A DNA stretch of 64,000 nucleotides from Bog-950 sp964423405 (GCA_964423405.1 CAYREY010000001.1:62001-126000), one strand, 5' to 3'; shown: positions 44,951 through 54,172, counted from the first letter of the stretch. Program-made: numbers and translations. Notes: generated by a model not told the origin, from the letters alone.

Positions 44951-44993
44951 CCCCCTCCTAAAATCCTCCCCGAAAGGGAGGACTTAAACAGCC
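44951..44993 (+). repeat. GGGACTTTAACAGCC element, copy 2 (downstream of rlmI)
   Basis: CCCCTCCTAAAATCCTCCCC-gaaa-GGGAGGACTTAAACAGCC: the same layout as 43650 with a CCTCCC/GGGAGG stem and the tail ACTTAAACAGCC. Confidence 0.6.
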
Positions 44994-45112
44994 ATAAAAC
45001 ACAACAGGTGAGTTAAATACTTTTAAAGCCTTAGTATTGTTGCAACGGCTTACGTAGAAAAGATAACTACCAATGGTTAAGATATTTTAACGGCGGGCCG
45101 GTTGGCACGTTA

Positions 45113-45143
45113 TTAGCCTGTTAACAGAATTAGCATACATTTG
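45113..45143 (+). promoter_or_regulatory. Promoter of the TlpA-like thioredoxin gene
   Basis: TTAG (45113-45116, one mismatch to TTTG), 19-bp spacer, perfect TACATTTG (45136-45143), 21 bp before the start codon. Confidence 0.6.
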
Positions 45144-45164
45144 GCAGCGCATTAAACCAAAACT

Positions 45165-46655
45165 ATGAAGAGAAAGATTGCTACAACCCTATTAGCTTTT
45201 CTTACCCTGGCGGTAGCCTTTGCAGGCACCAACAAAACCCCGATGAACATTAAAATAGCTGTGAAGGGGCTTGAAAATTCTACCATGATACTGGCCAACT
45301 ACTATGGCGACAAACAGTATGTAAAAGACACCCTGCAGTTTGACAAGAAAGGGGTAATAACCCTTAAGCAGGATACCACCTACCCGGGCGGGGTGTATCT
45401 GGCTGTGTTTCCTGCATTGGGTAACCGTTATTTTGAGTTTATCATCAGCGAATCGGCTTTTAGCATAGAAACCGATACCAATGACCTGACTGCCCACATT
45501 AAAGTTAGCAACTCGGTAGAGAACAGTCTGTTTTACGACGACATGAAGTTCCTGTCGAAAATGAAACATGCTTCTGACTCGCTGAGCGGTTTATGGAAAG
45601 GTGCCAAAGACCCTAAGGAAAAAGAAAAATACCTGAACGAGCTTAAAAAGCTTGATACCGAGGTAAAGGCAAAACGTAACGATGTTACAACCAAATACCC
45701 TACCCTGTTTTATGCCAAGCTGCTAAAATCGATGAAAGATATTGATGTACCGGAGCCACCGCGCAACCCCGATGGTAGCATGAAGGATTCTGCTTTCCAA
45801 TGGCGTTTTTACAAAGCCCACTACTGGGATTATGTGGACCTGGGCGATGAGCGCCTGCTGCGCACACCGGTGTTCCACAATAAGCTTAAAACCTTCATGA
45901 ACCAGACAATTGTTCAGATACCTGATTCGATAATAGCTGGAAGCGAAGAATTACTATCTAAAACAGATAAAAAGAACGAGGTGTACCGCTATATACTTAC
46001 GTACATTTTTAATGAAATGGCCAACAGTAAGATAATGGGCTACGATGGGGTATACCAATACCTTGGCGAAAAATATTTCTGCGTACAGTCCCTTACCCCA
46101 TGGATAGACTCTGTAAAACGCTTTAAAATATGCGACCGGGCTACCCGCCTTAAGCCGGTAATGATAGGTAAGCCAGCGCAACGCCTGATATTACCTACCG
46201 ACAGCACCGAGATGCAATGGCGCTCGCTACAGGATATAAAAGCCAAATACACCATTGTTGCATTCTGGGACCCGGATTGTGGCCACTGCAAAAAAGAAAT
46301 ACCAGTACTGGTAGAAGCATACCACAACCTTAAAAAGAAAGGTATAGATGTACAAACCTACAGCCCGGCTATTATGGAAATGGAGAACTACAAAGACTGG
46401 CTGGAGTTTATACAGAAAAACAACCTTGACTGGATAAACGTGTGCGATGCCAAGCGCCACAGCAATTTCCGCTTTGAGTGGGATATACAAAGCACGCCAC
46501 AGATATACATACTGGATAAAGACAAAATTATACGTGCCCGCCGTATAGGCGCCGACCAGGTGGAAGACTGGATACTGCACATGGAAGACCCAACCTACAA
46601 AGGCAAACTACCAACCAAAGTTAACGACAACGATAAACAGGAAGGCACTGAATAA
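45165..46655 (+). CDS. TlpA-like thioredoxin with DUF5106-type N-terminus
   Basis: 496 residues. Signal peptide (to about 20), an N-terminal DUF4369-like beta domain (about 27-115), a charged helical middle, DUF5106-like (about 120-330), and a thioredoxin-fold domain with the active site C372-G-H-C375 in WDPDCGHCKKEIP and cis-proline STPQIYILD. Periplasmic thiol-disulfide exchange protein; CGHC is the DsbA/PDI-type redox pair. Common in Bacteroidota. Confidence 0.88.
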   Translation: MKRKIATTLLAFLTLAVAFAGTNKTPMNIKIAVKGLENSTMILANYYGDKQYVKDTLQFDKKGVITLKQDTTYPGGVYLAVFPALGNRYFEFIISESAFSIETDTNDLTAHIKVSNSVENSLFYDDMKFLSKMKHASDSLSGLWKGAKDPKEKEKYLNELKKLDTEVKAKRNDVTTKYPTLFYAKLLKSMKDIDVPEPPRNPDGSMKDSAFQWRFYKAHYWDYVDLGDERLLRTPVFHNKLKTFMNQTIVQIPDSIIAGSEELLSKTDKKNEVYRYILTYIFNEMANSKIMGYDGVYQYLGEKYFCVQSLTPWIDSVKRFKICDRATRLKPVMIGKPAQRLILPTDSTEMQWRSLQDIKAKYTIVAFWDPDCGHCKKEIPVLVEAYHNLKKKGIDVQTYSPAIMEMENYKDWLEFIQKNNLDWINVCDAKRHSNFRFEWDIQSTPQIYILDKDKIIRARRIGADQVEDWILHMEDPTYKGKLPTKVNDNDKQEGTE

Positions 46656-46680
46656 GCTGGATGTAATGCAGAATATAAAT

Positions 46681-46708
46681 AAAACGGGAACCTTAAGGTT
46701 CCCGTTTT
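46681..46708 (+). terminator. Loopless terminator after the thioredoxin gene
   Basis: 28-bp perfect palindrome AAAACGGGAACCTT / AAGGTTCCCGTTTT followed by TTGTTTT. Confidence 0.88.
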
Positions 46709-46738
46709 TGTTTTGCAAATACTATACATTTGAACCGG

Positions 46739-47356
46739 ATGGAAGAGCATACACCCGAAAAGAAAAACAGCCTGTTATACAAAGCCTCTCTGGCAATTTC
46801 TACCATTGGCAACCCGCTGATAACATTCTCTGTATTTGTACTGTTTATTACCCTTAAAACAATGGATGGGATGTCGGCAGCCTTGTTATCGTTGCTGGTA
46901 ATAGGCTGTGTTACAATCCCCATTAGTATAAACAACTATGTAAAAACCAAAAATGGCAAATACACCAACTACGACGTTAGCGACCGCGAACAACGTCAGG
47001 GGTTTTATCATTTTCTGTTGTTATTAATAGGCGGCGTTACCGGCATACTATACCTTACAAACCAGCCGGCAGCTTTCAGGCACGGCAGCCTGGTGTTTTT
47101 GGTAATGGTAATAGTATCGTACGTAATTAACTACCGGCTCAAGGTATCTATGCACACCTCTATTTCTGTTTACCTGGGTATTACCTTGTTGCTTGTAAAC
47201 TTTAACGCCGGACTGGCCATGCTGGTGTTTGCAGTGCTTATTGGCTTAAGCCGGCTGGTACTAAAAAGACACTCCGTTGCTGAGGTAGTAGCCGGACTGG
47301 CTGTTGGTTTTGTATTTGGTGCGGCCAATTATTGGGTGCAGTTAAATATTGGTTAA
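46739..47356 (+). CDS. PAP2-like membrane protein, possibly degenerate
   Basis: Start chosen at the ATG at 46739 (MEEHTPEKK); a TTG three codons earlier is less likely. The 205-residue protein has about six membrane spans. Near the C-terminus SMHTS and SRLVLKRHSVAEVVAG are placed like motifs 2 and 3 of PAP2 phosphatases (SGH, SRxxxxxHxxxD), but the last Asp is Glu or missing and motif 1 is weak. So either a divergent lipid phosphatase or an inactive relative. Confidence 0.65.
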   Translation: MEEHTPEKKNSLLYKASLAISTIGNPLITFSVFVLFITLKTMDGMSAALLSLLVIGCVTIPISINNYVKTKNGKYTNYDVSDREQRQGFYHFLLLLIGGVTGILYLTNQPAAFRHGSLVFLVMVIVSYVINYRLKVSMHTSISVYLGITLLLVNFNAGLAMLVFAVLIGLSRLVLKRHSVAEVVAGLAVGFVFGAANYWVQLNIG

Positions 47357-47415
47357 CGTTGCTATACGTTAATCAACCTATATAATTTATTCAGCTGAGG
47401 TCCGTTCAATATGCA

Positions 47416-48132
47416 GTGAAGACCATACCACGCATCCTACACCTGCTCCTCTCCTGTTTTGTTTTGCTGCTTTTATTTACAGGTTTTGCACCTGTAAATA
47501 GAATAGACACCTACATAGTAAACCCGCAGCAACAGCACCTGCAAATGTTTTACAAGAATGGCACCAGCGCATACCGCAGTATTGCCAATCTTAAAAAAAA
47601 AATACAGCAGCAAAAACAAACTCTGCTATTTGCCATGAATGGAGGCATGTACCAGACCGACAACTCGCCATTAGGGCTGTACATAGAAAATGGCGAGCAG
47701 ATTACCGGCATAAACAAGCGCAGCGGAAGCGGAAATTTTTATATGGAACCGAATGGTGTGCTCTACATTACAACAGCTGGCAAAGCAGCCATTTGCCCAA
47801 CCAATAGCTACCCCGGAAATAGTAACGTAAAATATGCCACCCAATCGGGGCCTATGCTGGTAATTGACGATAGTATTAACCCGCTGTTTAAATCGGGCTC
47901 GGCTAACCTGAATATACGTAACGGGGTGGGCTTATTGCCGGGCAACAAACTGCTGTTTGCCATTAGCGCACAGCCTATCAACTTTTATGATTTTGCCGAT
48001 TTTTATAAAAAGGCCGGATGCCGCAATGCCCTTTACCTGGATGGGTATGTATCGAGGGCATATATCCCCGAAAAGGGCCGTTATGACGAAGATGGAGATT
48101 TTGGGGTACTGATAGCTGTAACCAAACCATGA
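47416..48132 (+). CDS. Phosphodiester glycosidase (NAGPA family) protein
   Basis: 238 residues starting with GTG (47416). N-terminal signal or anchor (about 8-27), then the NAGPA domain: FAMNGGMYQTDNSPLGLYIENG near 79, the phosphate-binding SGPMLVIDDSINP, NGVGLLPGNKLLFAIS and a C-terminal NALYLDGYVSRAYIP. NAGPA enzymes remove N-acetylglucosamine phosphodiesters; in bacteria the natural substrate is unknown. Exported. Confidence 0.88.
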   Translation: MKTIPRILHLLLSCFVLLLLFTGFAPVNRIDTYIVNPQQQHLQMFYKNGTSAYRSIANLKKKIQQQKQTLLFAMNGGMYQTDNSPLGLYIENGEQITGINKRSGSGNFYMEPNGVLYITTAGKAAICPTNSYPGNSNVKYATQSGPMLVIDDSINPLFKSGSANLNIRNGVGLLPGNKLLFAISAQPINFYDFADFYKKAGCRNALYLDGYVSRAYIPEKGRYDEDGDFGVLIAVTKP

Positions 48133-48170
48133 AAATATAAACCACATCTACCTCACCTAAAATAACCATT

Positions 48171-49094
48171 ATGAAACCTGTAATAAGTATGCTGGCACTT
48201 GCCGGCTTAGTAGTATTTATATTTACTCGTTGCAGCAGCAACCACAAAAGAGAAAGAACCAGCACCGAAACAAAAGCTGAAGTAGAGAAGAGTAACAACT
48301 CATCGCTACCGGTATCATCTGCGGCAGCAGTAGCTACAACCAGCGATACTTCGCTACACTTTATACGTACTGCCGACATAAAGTTTCAGGTAAACGATGT
48401 AGCGCAGGCCACCTATGCTATTGAAGATGCTGTAAGCGAGCAGGGTGGCTACGTAGCGTATACCAACCTGCAAAGCCGCATAGATGATAAAAACAACATA
48501 CCGGTATCAGCCGATTCAATGCTGGTGGTAACGCACTACCAGGTAACCAATACGATAACACTAAGAGTGCCTAATAACCGCTTAGATACCACACTTAAAA
48601 AGATTGCCGGCCAGGTAAGCTATCTGGATTACCGCGTAATACGTGCCGATGATGTAGCCCTGCAACTGTTAGGTAATAAACTAAAACAACAACGTTTGGC
48701 CAAACACGAACAACGCCTGACGGCCGCTATAGATAACCGGGGGCGTAAACTTGAGCAGGTTACCGAGGCAGAAAACGACCTGCTTAATAAACAGGAGCAG
48801 GCAGATGATGCCGTTATAAGCAACCTGAGCACGGCTAACCAAATGAAGTATAGTACTATAACCCTGGACATATACCAGCCTGCCGGTACTACCCACCACC
48901 TGATAGCAAACGAAAAAAATATACACGCTTACCAGCCCGGCCTGGGCTTACGCTTAAAAGAAGCAGCACAAACCGGCTGGGAAGCAATGACCGATGTACT
49001 GGTGGCAATTGTACAAGTATGGTGGTTGATAGTGCTGGCTATACTGGCACTTATACTTTATAAAAAAGCAAAACCAATACTGTATAACAATTAA
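48171..49094 (+). CDS. DUF4349 lipoprotein
   Basis: 307 residues, with a lipoprotein-type signal (Cys at residue 21, FTRC). The DUF4349 pattern is present: IRTADIKFQVNDVAQATYAIE, GGYVAYTNLQ, a long coiled coil (about 165-220) and a C-terminal membrane span (about 283-303). DUF4349 proteins are envelope-anchored and of unknown function. Its last 4 bases overlap the stop of the convergent ExbD gene. Confidence 0.87.
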   Translation: MKPVISMLALAGLVVFIFTRCSSNHKRERTSTETKAEVEKSNNSSLPVSSAAAVATTSDTSLHFIRTADIKFQVNDVAQATYAIEDAVSEQGGYVAYTNLQSRIDDKNNIPVSADSMLVVTHYQVTNTITLRVPNNRLDTTLKKIAGQVSYLDYRVIRADDVALQLLGNKLKQQRLAKHEQRLTAAIDNRGRKLEQVTEAENDLLNKQEQADDAVISNLSTANQMKYSTITLDIYQPAGTTHHLIANEKNIHAYQPGLGLRLKEAAQTGWEAMTDVLVAIVQVWWLIVLAILALILYKKAKPILYNN

Positions 49095-49648
49095 TACCGG
49101 GTTTTAGCCAGTTGCCCGGTTGCAATAACAGCCTTTACCTCTTCGGCCGATGGCTCCTGTAAGGTATATACCTTAACACCGGTTATTTCCATCTCATCCA
49201 GTATGTTTACCATGCTGCTGTAATGCGAACCGGATAATAACTTAATAAGGCAAACCATCTGCCGTGGTTTGCCACTTATATCGGGCGGGCACGATGCACG
49301 TACCTCCGTGGCTTTTTCCATTAAAACCTGCCTGATACCATCCTCGGGATTTAAAGAAGTTTCTTTCAGGTTTTCCATTGCCAGACCTTCGTAGGTGTAT
49401 ATACGGTCGGCAGAATCTATAAGCACTTGCAGTACCTGACAATCGCCAATTGGGGCAGTAACACCGCCATCTGGCATGGCAAGGTCCATTTGGCGCGATT
49501 CTGTAATAACAACCGTAAGCATGAAAAAAGAAATCAATAAAAAGGCCAGATCTACCATGGGGGTAAGATCTACCCTAAGTGATTGCTTTCGTGAGCGGGG
49601 TTTGTTTCCGGAACCGGCTGTCCGTTCGGTATTGCTAATGTCTTCCAT
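49091..49648 (-). CDS. ExbD/TolR biopolymer transporter
   Basis: 185 residues: cytoplasmic N-terminus, one span containing the essential Asp in DLTPMVDLAFLLISFFM (D35 region), then a periplasmic domain. ExbD works with ExbB as the proton-driven motor for TonB or Tol. No exbB, tonB or second exbD is adjacent, so it is an orphan here; the partner must be elsewhere in the genome. Overlaps the DUF4349 gene tail-to-tail by 4 bp. Confidence 0.87.
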   Translation of the reverse strand: MEDISNTERTAGSGNKPRSRKQSLRVDLTPMVDLAFLLISFFMLTVVITESRQMDLAMPDGGVTAPIGDCQVLQVLIDSADRIYTYEGLAMENLKETSLNPEDGIRQVLMEKATEVRASCPPDISGKPRQMVCLIKLLSGSHYSSMVNILDEMEITGVKVYTLQEPSAEEVKAVIATGQLAKTRY

Positions 49649-49715
49649 AGGTTATAGGTTTTTATAACAGGATGCAGCTACCGCTATATTTCCATAAGAC
49701 ACATCAACAGGCAAT

Positions 49716-49751
49716 AACAAAAACAGCCGGACGATACCGGCTGTTTTTGTT
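49716..49751. terminator. Terminator after the DUF4197 gene
   Basis: 15-bp stem AACAAAAACAGCCGG / CCGGCTGTTTTTGTT with loop ACGATA. Confidence 0.85.
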
Positions 49752-49766
49752 CAGGCTAAACATAAT

Positions 49767-50930
49767 TTAGCGTTGCAATACTTTACCAAACACATCCTTA
49801 ATAATATCGCTGGTTTGGCCGGCAGGGTCTTTACGTATTTTTGCTTCCTCCTGGGCTACCATGTAAAACAAACCATCTATAGCTTTACGGGTAACATAAT
49901 CGGGCAGGTCGGTACTAATAGGGCTAACCAATGGTATTTTGTTGTAGTATGTAGTAATATCTTTCCAGTACTTGGTGGCAAGGGTTTTATCCAGTGCAGT
50001 TTTAATAGTTGGCTTAAAAGATGTAACCAGGCTTTCGGTGGTTGTGCGCTTTAAAAACTGAGTAGCGGCATCGGGTTGTTGGTTGCTTACAATGTTTACC
50101 GCATCGGTTACGGTCATCTGCTTAATGCTATTTATAAAAATAGGCCCTGCCTGTTTTGCTGCATCCTCTGCTGCACGGTTCATGCTTAACACCATATTAT
50201 CGGCCAGGCTGCCCATGCCCATACTGCGCAGGGTACTTTCTGCCTGCCTTACCTGAGTTGGAAAAGGAATTTTAATAGCCGTGTTTTTAAAAAAGCCATC
50301 GGTTACCGATACTTTATCTACGCCAACTTGTATGCCTTTCATCAGGGCTTCTTTAATAGCGCTGGTGGCATCACCATCGGTAATAGTATTGATGATGCTG
50401 CCGGGAGTTGTTTGGGTATTCGTGTTGGTATTGTTACCCGAGCCCTTTGTCCCAATATTTGTTTGCTGTTGTGTGCCGGTATTGGTTTGGGTGTTGTTGC
50501 CCGATTGTTGAGTGGTATTGTTATCTGTGGATGTTCCACTACCTGTTGCTGTACCGGGCCTCTCTAAAGTGCCTGTTTTTATGGTTTTGGTAGTTGTACC
50601 GCCATTTATGGTTTGAGGTGTATTTGTAGTGGTTTTAGAGGTGCCACTGCTGCTAGTACCTGCCGGTGTGGTTTTGGTGGTACTGGTTGTTTTACTACTG
50701 CCTGTTTTGGTAGTAGTAGTTTTAGAAGGGGTAGGTTTAACTGTAGTAGTTGACTTACCTGTAGCTGATTTTGCAGTAGAGGTGGTTTTAGTTACAGTAG
50801 ATTTTGCTTTGCTTACAGACTGAGTTGGCAATTTCTTCACTGTTGTTGTGGTGGTAGTTGTCTGAGCCTGCGTGCTAACTGCCAGTAAAGTGGCAAATGC
50901 TGTGGTTAGCAACGGTTTAATCATCTTCAT
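49767..50930 (-). CDS. DUF4197 protein with Thr/Ser/Lys-rich linker
   Basis: 387 residues. Signal peptide (to about 22, STQA), then about 150 residues of low complexity dominated by T, S, K and later N and Q, and a C-terminal DUF4197 domain (about 180-387) with SAIKEALMKGIQVGVDKV, SMNRAAEDAAKQAGPIF, TVTDAVNIV and DIIKDVFGKVL. DUF4197 is a widespread periplasmic family of unknown function, normally without a linker; here the linker is unusually long and could be glycosylated or cell-surface-spanning (inference). Confidence 0.9.
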   Translation of the reverse strand: MKMIKPLLTTAFATLLAVSTQAQTTTTTTTVKKLPTQSVSKAKSTVTKTTSTAKSATGKSTTTVKPTPSKTTTTKTGSSKTTSTTKTTPAGTSSSGTSKTTTNTPQTINGGTTTKTIKTGTLERPGTATGSGTSTDNNTTQQSGNNTQTNTGTQQQTNIGTKGSGNNTNTNTQTTPGSIINTITDGDATSAIKEALMKGIQVGVDKVSVTDGFFKNTAIKIPFPTQVRQAESTLRSMGMGSLADNMVLSMNRAAEDAAKQAGPIFINSIKQMTVTDAVNIVSNQQPDAATQFLKRTTTESLVTSFKPTIKTALDKTLATKYWKDITTYYNKIPLVSPISTDLPDYVTRKAIDGLFYMVAQEEAKIRKDPAGQTSDIIKDVFGKVLQR

Positions 50931-51104
50931 GTGCGTGTTTTTTGAATTAAATATCCAAATGTGGTGCCAATCTACGCTTTAATAAGCAAAACAACCTAAA
51001 AGCGTGTTTAAGGGTGCATTGTTTTCTGAATGTTAAGACATTTTTTTTACAGTAACAACCCAGTTACCAAAGCAGAAACCACATTTTAGCCTCCAAAACT
51101 TAAC

Positions 51105-51133
51105 ATTGGCTTAACATTGTAAATATACTTTCG
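51105..51133 (+). promoter_or_regulatory. Promoter of the DUF47-pit operon
   Basis: ATTG (51105-51108), 17-bp spacer, TACTTTCG (51126-51133): the TTCG variant of the -7 box, 30 bp before the ATG. Confidence 0.55.
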
Positions 51134-51163
51134 CATTAACAATTAAAAACAAAAACAAGCATT

Positions 51164-51808
51164 ATGGCTTTAGGAAAAATTTTTTCATTCCTGGTTCCAA
51201 AAGACAAAAATTTCTTTCAACTGTTTACCCAATCATCGGGTAACCTGGTAGAAATTTCAAAAGTATTTTCAGAGATGGCCAACGCACCAGCCAGCAGACG
51301 ACATGAGTTGCAGAAAAAGATATCGGACCTGGAACATGTAGGAGATGAAATAACCCACCAGATTTTTACAGAACTAAGCACCAATTTTATAACCCCGTTC
51401 GACCGTGAAGATATATCGTACCTGGCATCATCGCTGGATGATATTGTTGACTATATACACGGATCGGCCAAAAGGCTGGATACCTATAAGATAGATGAGA
51501 TATCGCCAGCCATGAAAAAGCTTTGCGAAATAATAGAGCACAGCGCTAAAGAAATACATGTAGCCGTAAGCAACATGAAAGACATGAACAACGCGGTGCG
51601 CATACGCGAAGCTATTGTACGCATTAACAGCCTGGAGAACCATGCCGATGATGTGTTTGATACAGCTATTGCCGAGCTATTTGAAAACGAAAAAGACGCT
51701 ATCAAAATTATTAAGCTGAAAGAAATTCTTTCGAACATGGAAACTGCTACAGATAAATGTGAAGACGTAGCGAATGTGATTGAAACTATAATTGTGAAGA
51801 ACTCATAA
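51164..51808 (+). CDS. DUF47/PhoU-like phosphate transport regulator
   Basis: 214 residues, all-helical and PhoU-like: FFQLFTQSSGNLVEISKVF, then DLEHVGDEITHQIFTEL, ITPFDREDISYLASSLDDIVDYI and SNMETATDKCEDVANVIETI. This protein accompanies Pit transporters and is thought to modulate them. It lies 66 bp upstream of pit, clearly co-transcribed. Confidence 0.93.
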   Translation: MALGKIFSFLVPKDKNFFQLFTQSSGNLVEISKVFSEMANAPASRRHELQKKISDLEHVGDEITHQIFTELSTNFITPFDREDISYLASSLDDIVDYIHGSAKRLDTYKIDEISPAMKKLCEIIEHSAKEIHVAVSNMKDMNNAVRIREAIVRINSLENHADDVFDTAIAELFENEKDAIKIIKLKEILSNMETATDKCEDVANVIETIIVKNS

Positions 51809-51874
51809 TTGCAGTTTGAATGGCCGAAGCCCAGCAACAGAGCAACGCCATTTAACCCTTAAACTAATAATAAC

Positions 51875-52921
51875 ATGTTTGAAATTTTAGCAATAATAAT
51901 TGTACTGGCCCTTGTTTTTGATTTCATCAACGGCTTTCACGATTCGGCAAACTCTATTGCCACCATTGTTTCTACCCGGGTGCTTACACCATTTCAGGCG
52001 GTAGTATGGGCCGCATTTTTTAACGTAGTAGCATACTGGATATCTGAATTTAAAGTAGCCGATACAGTGGCAAAAACTGTAAAACCCGAATCGATTACAC
52101 TGGCTGTTATTATGGCCGGATTGATTGCTGCCATTTTCTGGAACCTGCTTACCTGGTATCTGGGCATACCATCCAGTTCATCGCACACACTAATGGGTGG
52201 CTTTGCCGGTGCAGCTATAGCACATGCCGGTTTTGATGTAGTAAATATGGACAAGGTAGTAAAAACACTTTCGTTTATTGTACTGGCACCGCTTATAGGA
52301 CTACTACTCTCCTACTTCATATCGGTAATACTGCTCTGGGCCTGCTCTAAAACCAACCCGTATAAAATGAACGACTGGTTTAAACGCCTGCAATTACTTT
52401 CATCGGCATTGTTTAGTATAGGCCATGGTGGCAACGATGCCCAGAAAGTAATGGGTATTATAGCAGCCACATTAATTGTATATGTAAACAAAGCAGGAAT
52501 AGATGCGAACAGCATACCCGACTGGCTGAATGTAGTACAGGTAGATGGTAAAATTAAACACATACCACACTGGATAGTGCTTTCCTGCTACTCGGCCATA
52601 GGACTGGGCACCCTGATGGGTGGCTGGAGAATTGTAAAAACAATGGGTAGTAAAATAACCAAAATGACCCCATTTGAAGGTGTAGCAGCAGAAACTGCCG
52701 GTGCTATTACGCTGTTTGCAACCGAAAAGCTTGGCATACCTGTTTCTACCACACACACCATTACCGGTTCTATTATTGGTGTAGGCTTAACCAAGCGTAT
52801 TTCGGCGGTGCGCTGGGGTGTTACATTTAATATTATATGGGCCTGGATATTGACAATACCTGTATCGGGGTCGCTGGGTGCCGTTTTATACTACGTGCTT
52901 AAAAATTTTATTGGCGAATAA
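51875..52921 (+). CDS. pit: Low-affinity inorganic phosphate transporter, Pit family
   Basis: 348 residues, around ten spans. The two PiT signature halves are visible: FINGFHDSANSIATIVSTR near residue 18 and SIGHGGNDAQKVMG near 182, with SSSHTLMGGFAGAAIAH and VSTTHTITGSIIGVG. Proton- or metal-phosphate symporter. Partner of the DUF47 protein just upstream. Confidence 0.94.
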   Translation: MFEILAIIIVLALVFDFINGFHDSANSIATIVSTRVLTPFQAVVWAAFFNVVAYWISEFKVADTVAKTVKPESITLAVIMAGLIAAIFWNLLTWYLGIPSSSSHTLMGGFAGAAIAHAGFDVVNMDKVVKTLSFIVLAPLIGLLLSYFISVILLWACSKTNPYKMNDWFKRLQLLSSALFSIGHGGNDAQKVMGIIAATLIVYVNKAGIDANSIPDWLNVVQVDGKIKHIPHWIVLSCYSAIGLGTLMGGWRIVKTMGSKITKMTPFEGVAAETAGAITLFATEKLGIPVSTTHTITGSIIGVGLTKRISAVRWGVTFNIIWAWILTIPVSGSLGAVLYYVLKNFIGE

Positions 52922-52934
52922 TTGCTTAACCGCT

Positions 52935-52981
52935 AAAAAACAGAAAGGGCAGCTATACTATAGCTGCCCTTTCTGTTTTTT
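52935..52981. terminator. Near-loopless terminator, pit / beta-barrel protein
   Basis: Perfect 23-bp arms (52935-52957 and 52959-52981) around a single C; A-rich and T-rich ends suit both directions. The right arm includes the TAA stop of the convergent gene. Confidence 0.92.
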
Positions 52982-53564
52982 ATAACCTGAATGTAAAACC
53001 AATATTGGCAATACTTTTTCCAAAACCAATTTCGCCGTTTACTGCTACTCGTGGCACAAAGTAATACCTTATACCTGCCTGCACGCCACCAAATGCAATT
53101 GGTACAGCTCTTACCACATCGGGGTAGTAAGTAAATGCCACCCCGCTGCCTGCATTAATGCCGGCATATATATCCAGCTTATCGGCATGTATATTACGGC
53201 TGGCGTTATCGGCAATTAACTGATAGAAGTGAAAGTTTGCTATAAGCCCTACAGGTATATTTAACTCGCCCAGATAATTGCGGTTAACAGGGCCGCGTCC
53301 ACCAATACCAGTAGTAAAGCCCAGCCCTACATACTTGTGTACACCAAACTCGCCCTGAAAGTTAAACTGACCTGTAACCGGCCAGTAGTACAGGCGGGGA
53401 ACAGGTGCATCTGTATAGTAATACCTATCTAAATGTATGTATTGCGATGGGCCAATACCCAACGACAATACATTGGTGTGCCTGCCCCAGGCCTGAGCTT
53501 GCACATACTGTGTTACACCTATTGCTATCCATAGCATCATCAGGTTACGCATTAACTTTTTCAT
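52980..53564 (-). CDS. Predicted outer-membrane beta-barrel protein
   Basis: Start chosen at the ATG at 53564 (MKKLMRNLMMLW), which gives a proper signal peptide (to about 23, VQAQ); the frame is open 23 codons further. The 194-residue protein has alternating strands ending in an aromatic/Arg-Leu pair (IGFTFRL), typical of small Bacteroidota barrel proteins. No family named with confidence. Confidence 0.75.
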   Translation of the reverse strand: MKKLMRNLMMLWIAIGVTQYVQAQAWGRHTNVLSLGIGPSQYIHLDRYYYTDAPVPRLYYWPVTGQFNFQGEFGVHKYVGLGFTTGIGGRGPVNRNYLGELNIPVGLIANFHFYQLIADNASRNIHADKLDIYAGINAGSGVAFTYYPDVVRAVPIAFGGVQAGIRYYFVPRVAVNGEIGFGKSIANIGFTFRL

Positions 53565-53751
53565 ACTTTGTTTTTTAAATAGTGAACAATGTTGTGATTG
53601 ATTCCATACATACCAGTTCAATTTTCCTGCCACCCTGTTTTGGGGATTGGTTTCCCCATTTTATACCCAAACAAGTGGGTAAAGTGCATGGCACAGTATT
53701 AGAACTACCACAAACAGGAACAACATTGCTTAACCACTAAAATTGAAAACA

Positions 53752-53907
53752 ATGGACAATCTGCTATATGTAATCGCTCTTATCCTTGTTATAGGCTGGG
53801 CGATAGGCTTGTTTGCCTACCATGCACCAGGCATTATTCACATGCTGCTTGTAATAGCGGTAATAGCCATACTACTACGTGTGATAAAAGGTAAAGAGCC
53901 GGTTTAA
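53752..53907 (+). CDS. Small two-span membrane protein, lmo0937/DUF5670-like
   Basis: 51 residues: ATG at 53752, TAA at 53905-53907. Two hydrophobic segments (about 4-20 and 29-43) joined by a short loop, ending in RVIKGKEPV. Size, spacing and IIHMLLVIAV fit the lmo0937 family (DUF5670). Function unknown. Its neighbours are other short membrane or lipoprotein genes on the same strand. Confidence 0.75.
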   Translation: MDNLLYVIALILVIGWAIGLFAYHAPGIIHMLLVIAVIAILLRVIKGKEPV

Positions 53908-53955
53908 ACAATTCTCTATCATTTACTATTAACTAACCAATTAAAACTACGTGTT

Positions 53956-54156
53956 ATGAAAAAAATAATTTTTGTAGCCATTGCAGGCTTACTATTTACA
54001 GCGGGTTTATCATCGTGCAAACAGTGCCAGGTGTGTACTAAAGATTCGAGCCCTGAAATAAGAATATGTGAACGGGATTACTCATCGGCCACAGAATATG
54101 GCTTTGCCATAGATGTGCAAGAGTCGCAGGGCTATGAGTGCAAGGGAGCAATATAG
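53956..54156 (+). CDS. Small cysteine-rich lipoprotein
   Basis: 66 residues with a lipoprotein signal (LSSC, Cys at about 21). The mature part has five cysteines, starting CKQCQVCTK. No family known. It is followed by a strong hairpin terminator. Confidence 0.75.
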   Translation: MKKIIFVAIAGLLFTAGLSSCKQCQVCTKDSSPEIRICERDYSSATEYGFAIDVQESQGYECKGAI

Positions 54157-54172
54157 TTAGTGTGGGTGTTGC

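Noticed and set aside
46725..46732. Exact TAnnTTTG (TACATTTG) before the PAP2-like gene
   Set aside because: It lies only 6 bases before the likely ATG and has no -33 box at a workable distance (14 at best), so it may be chance.
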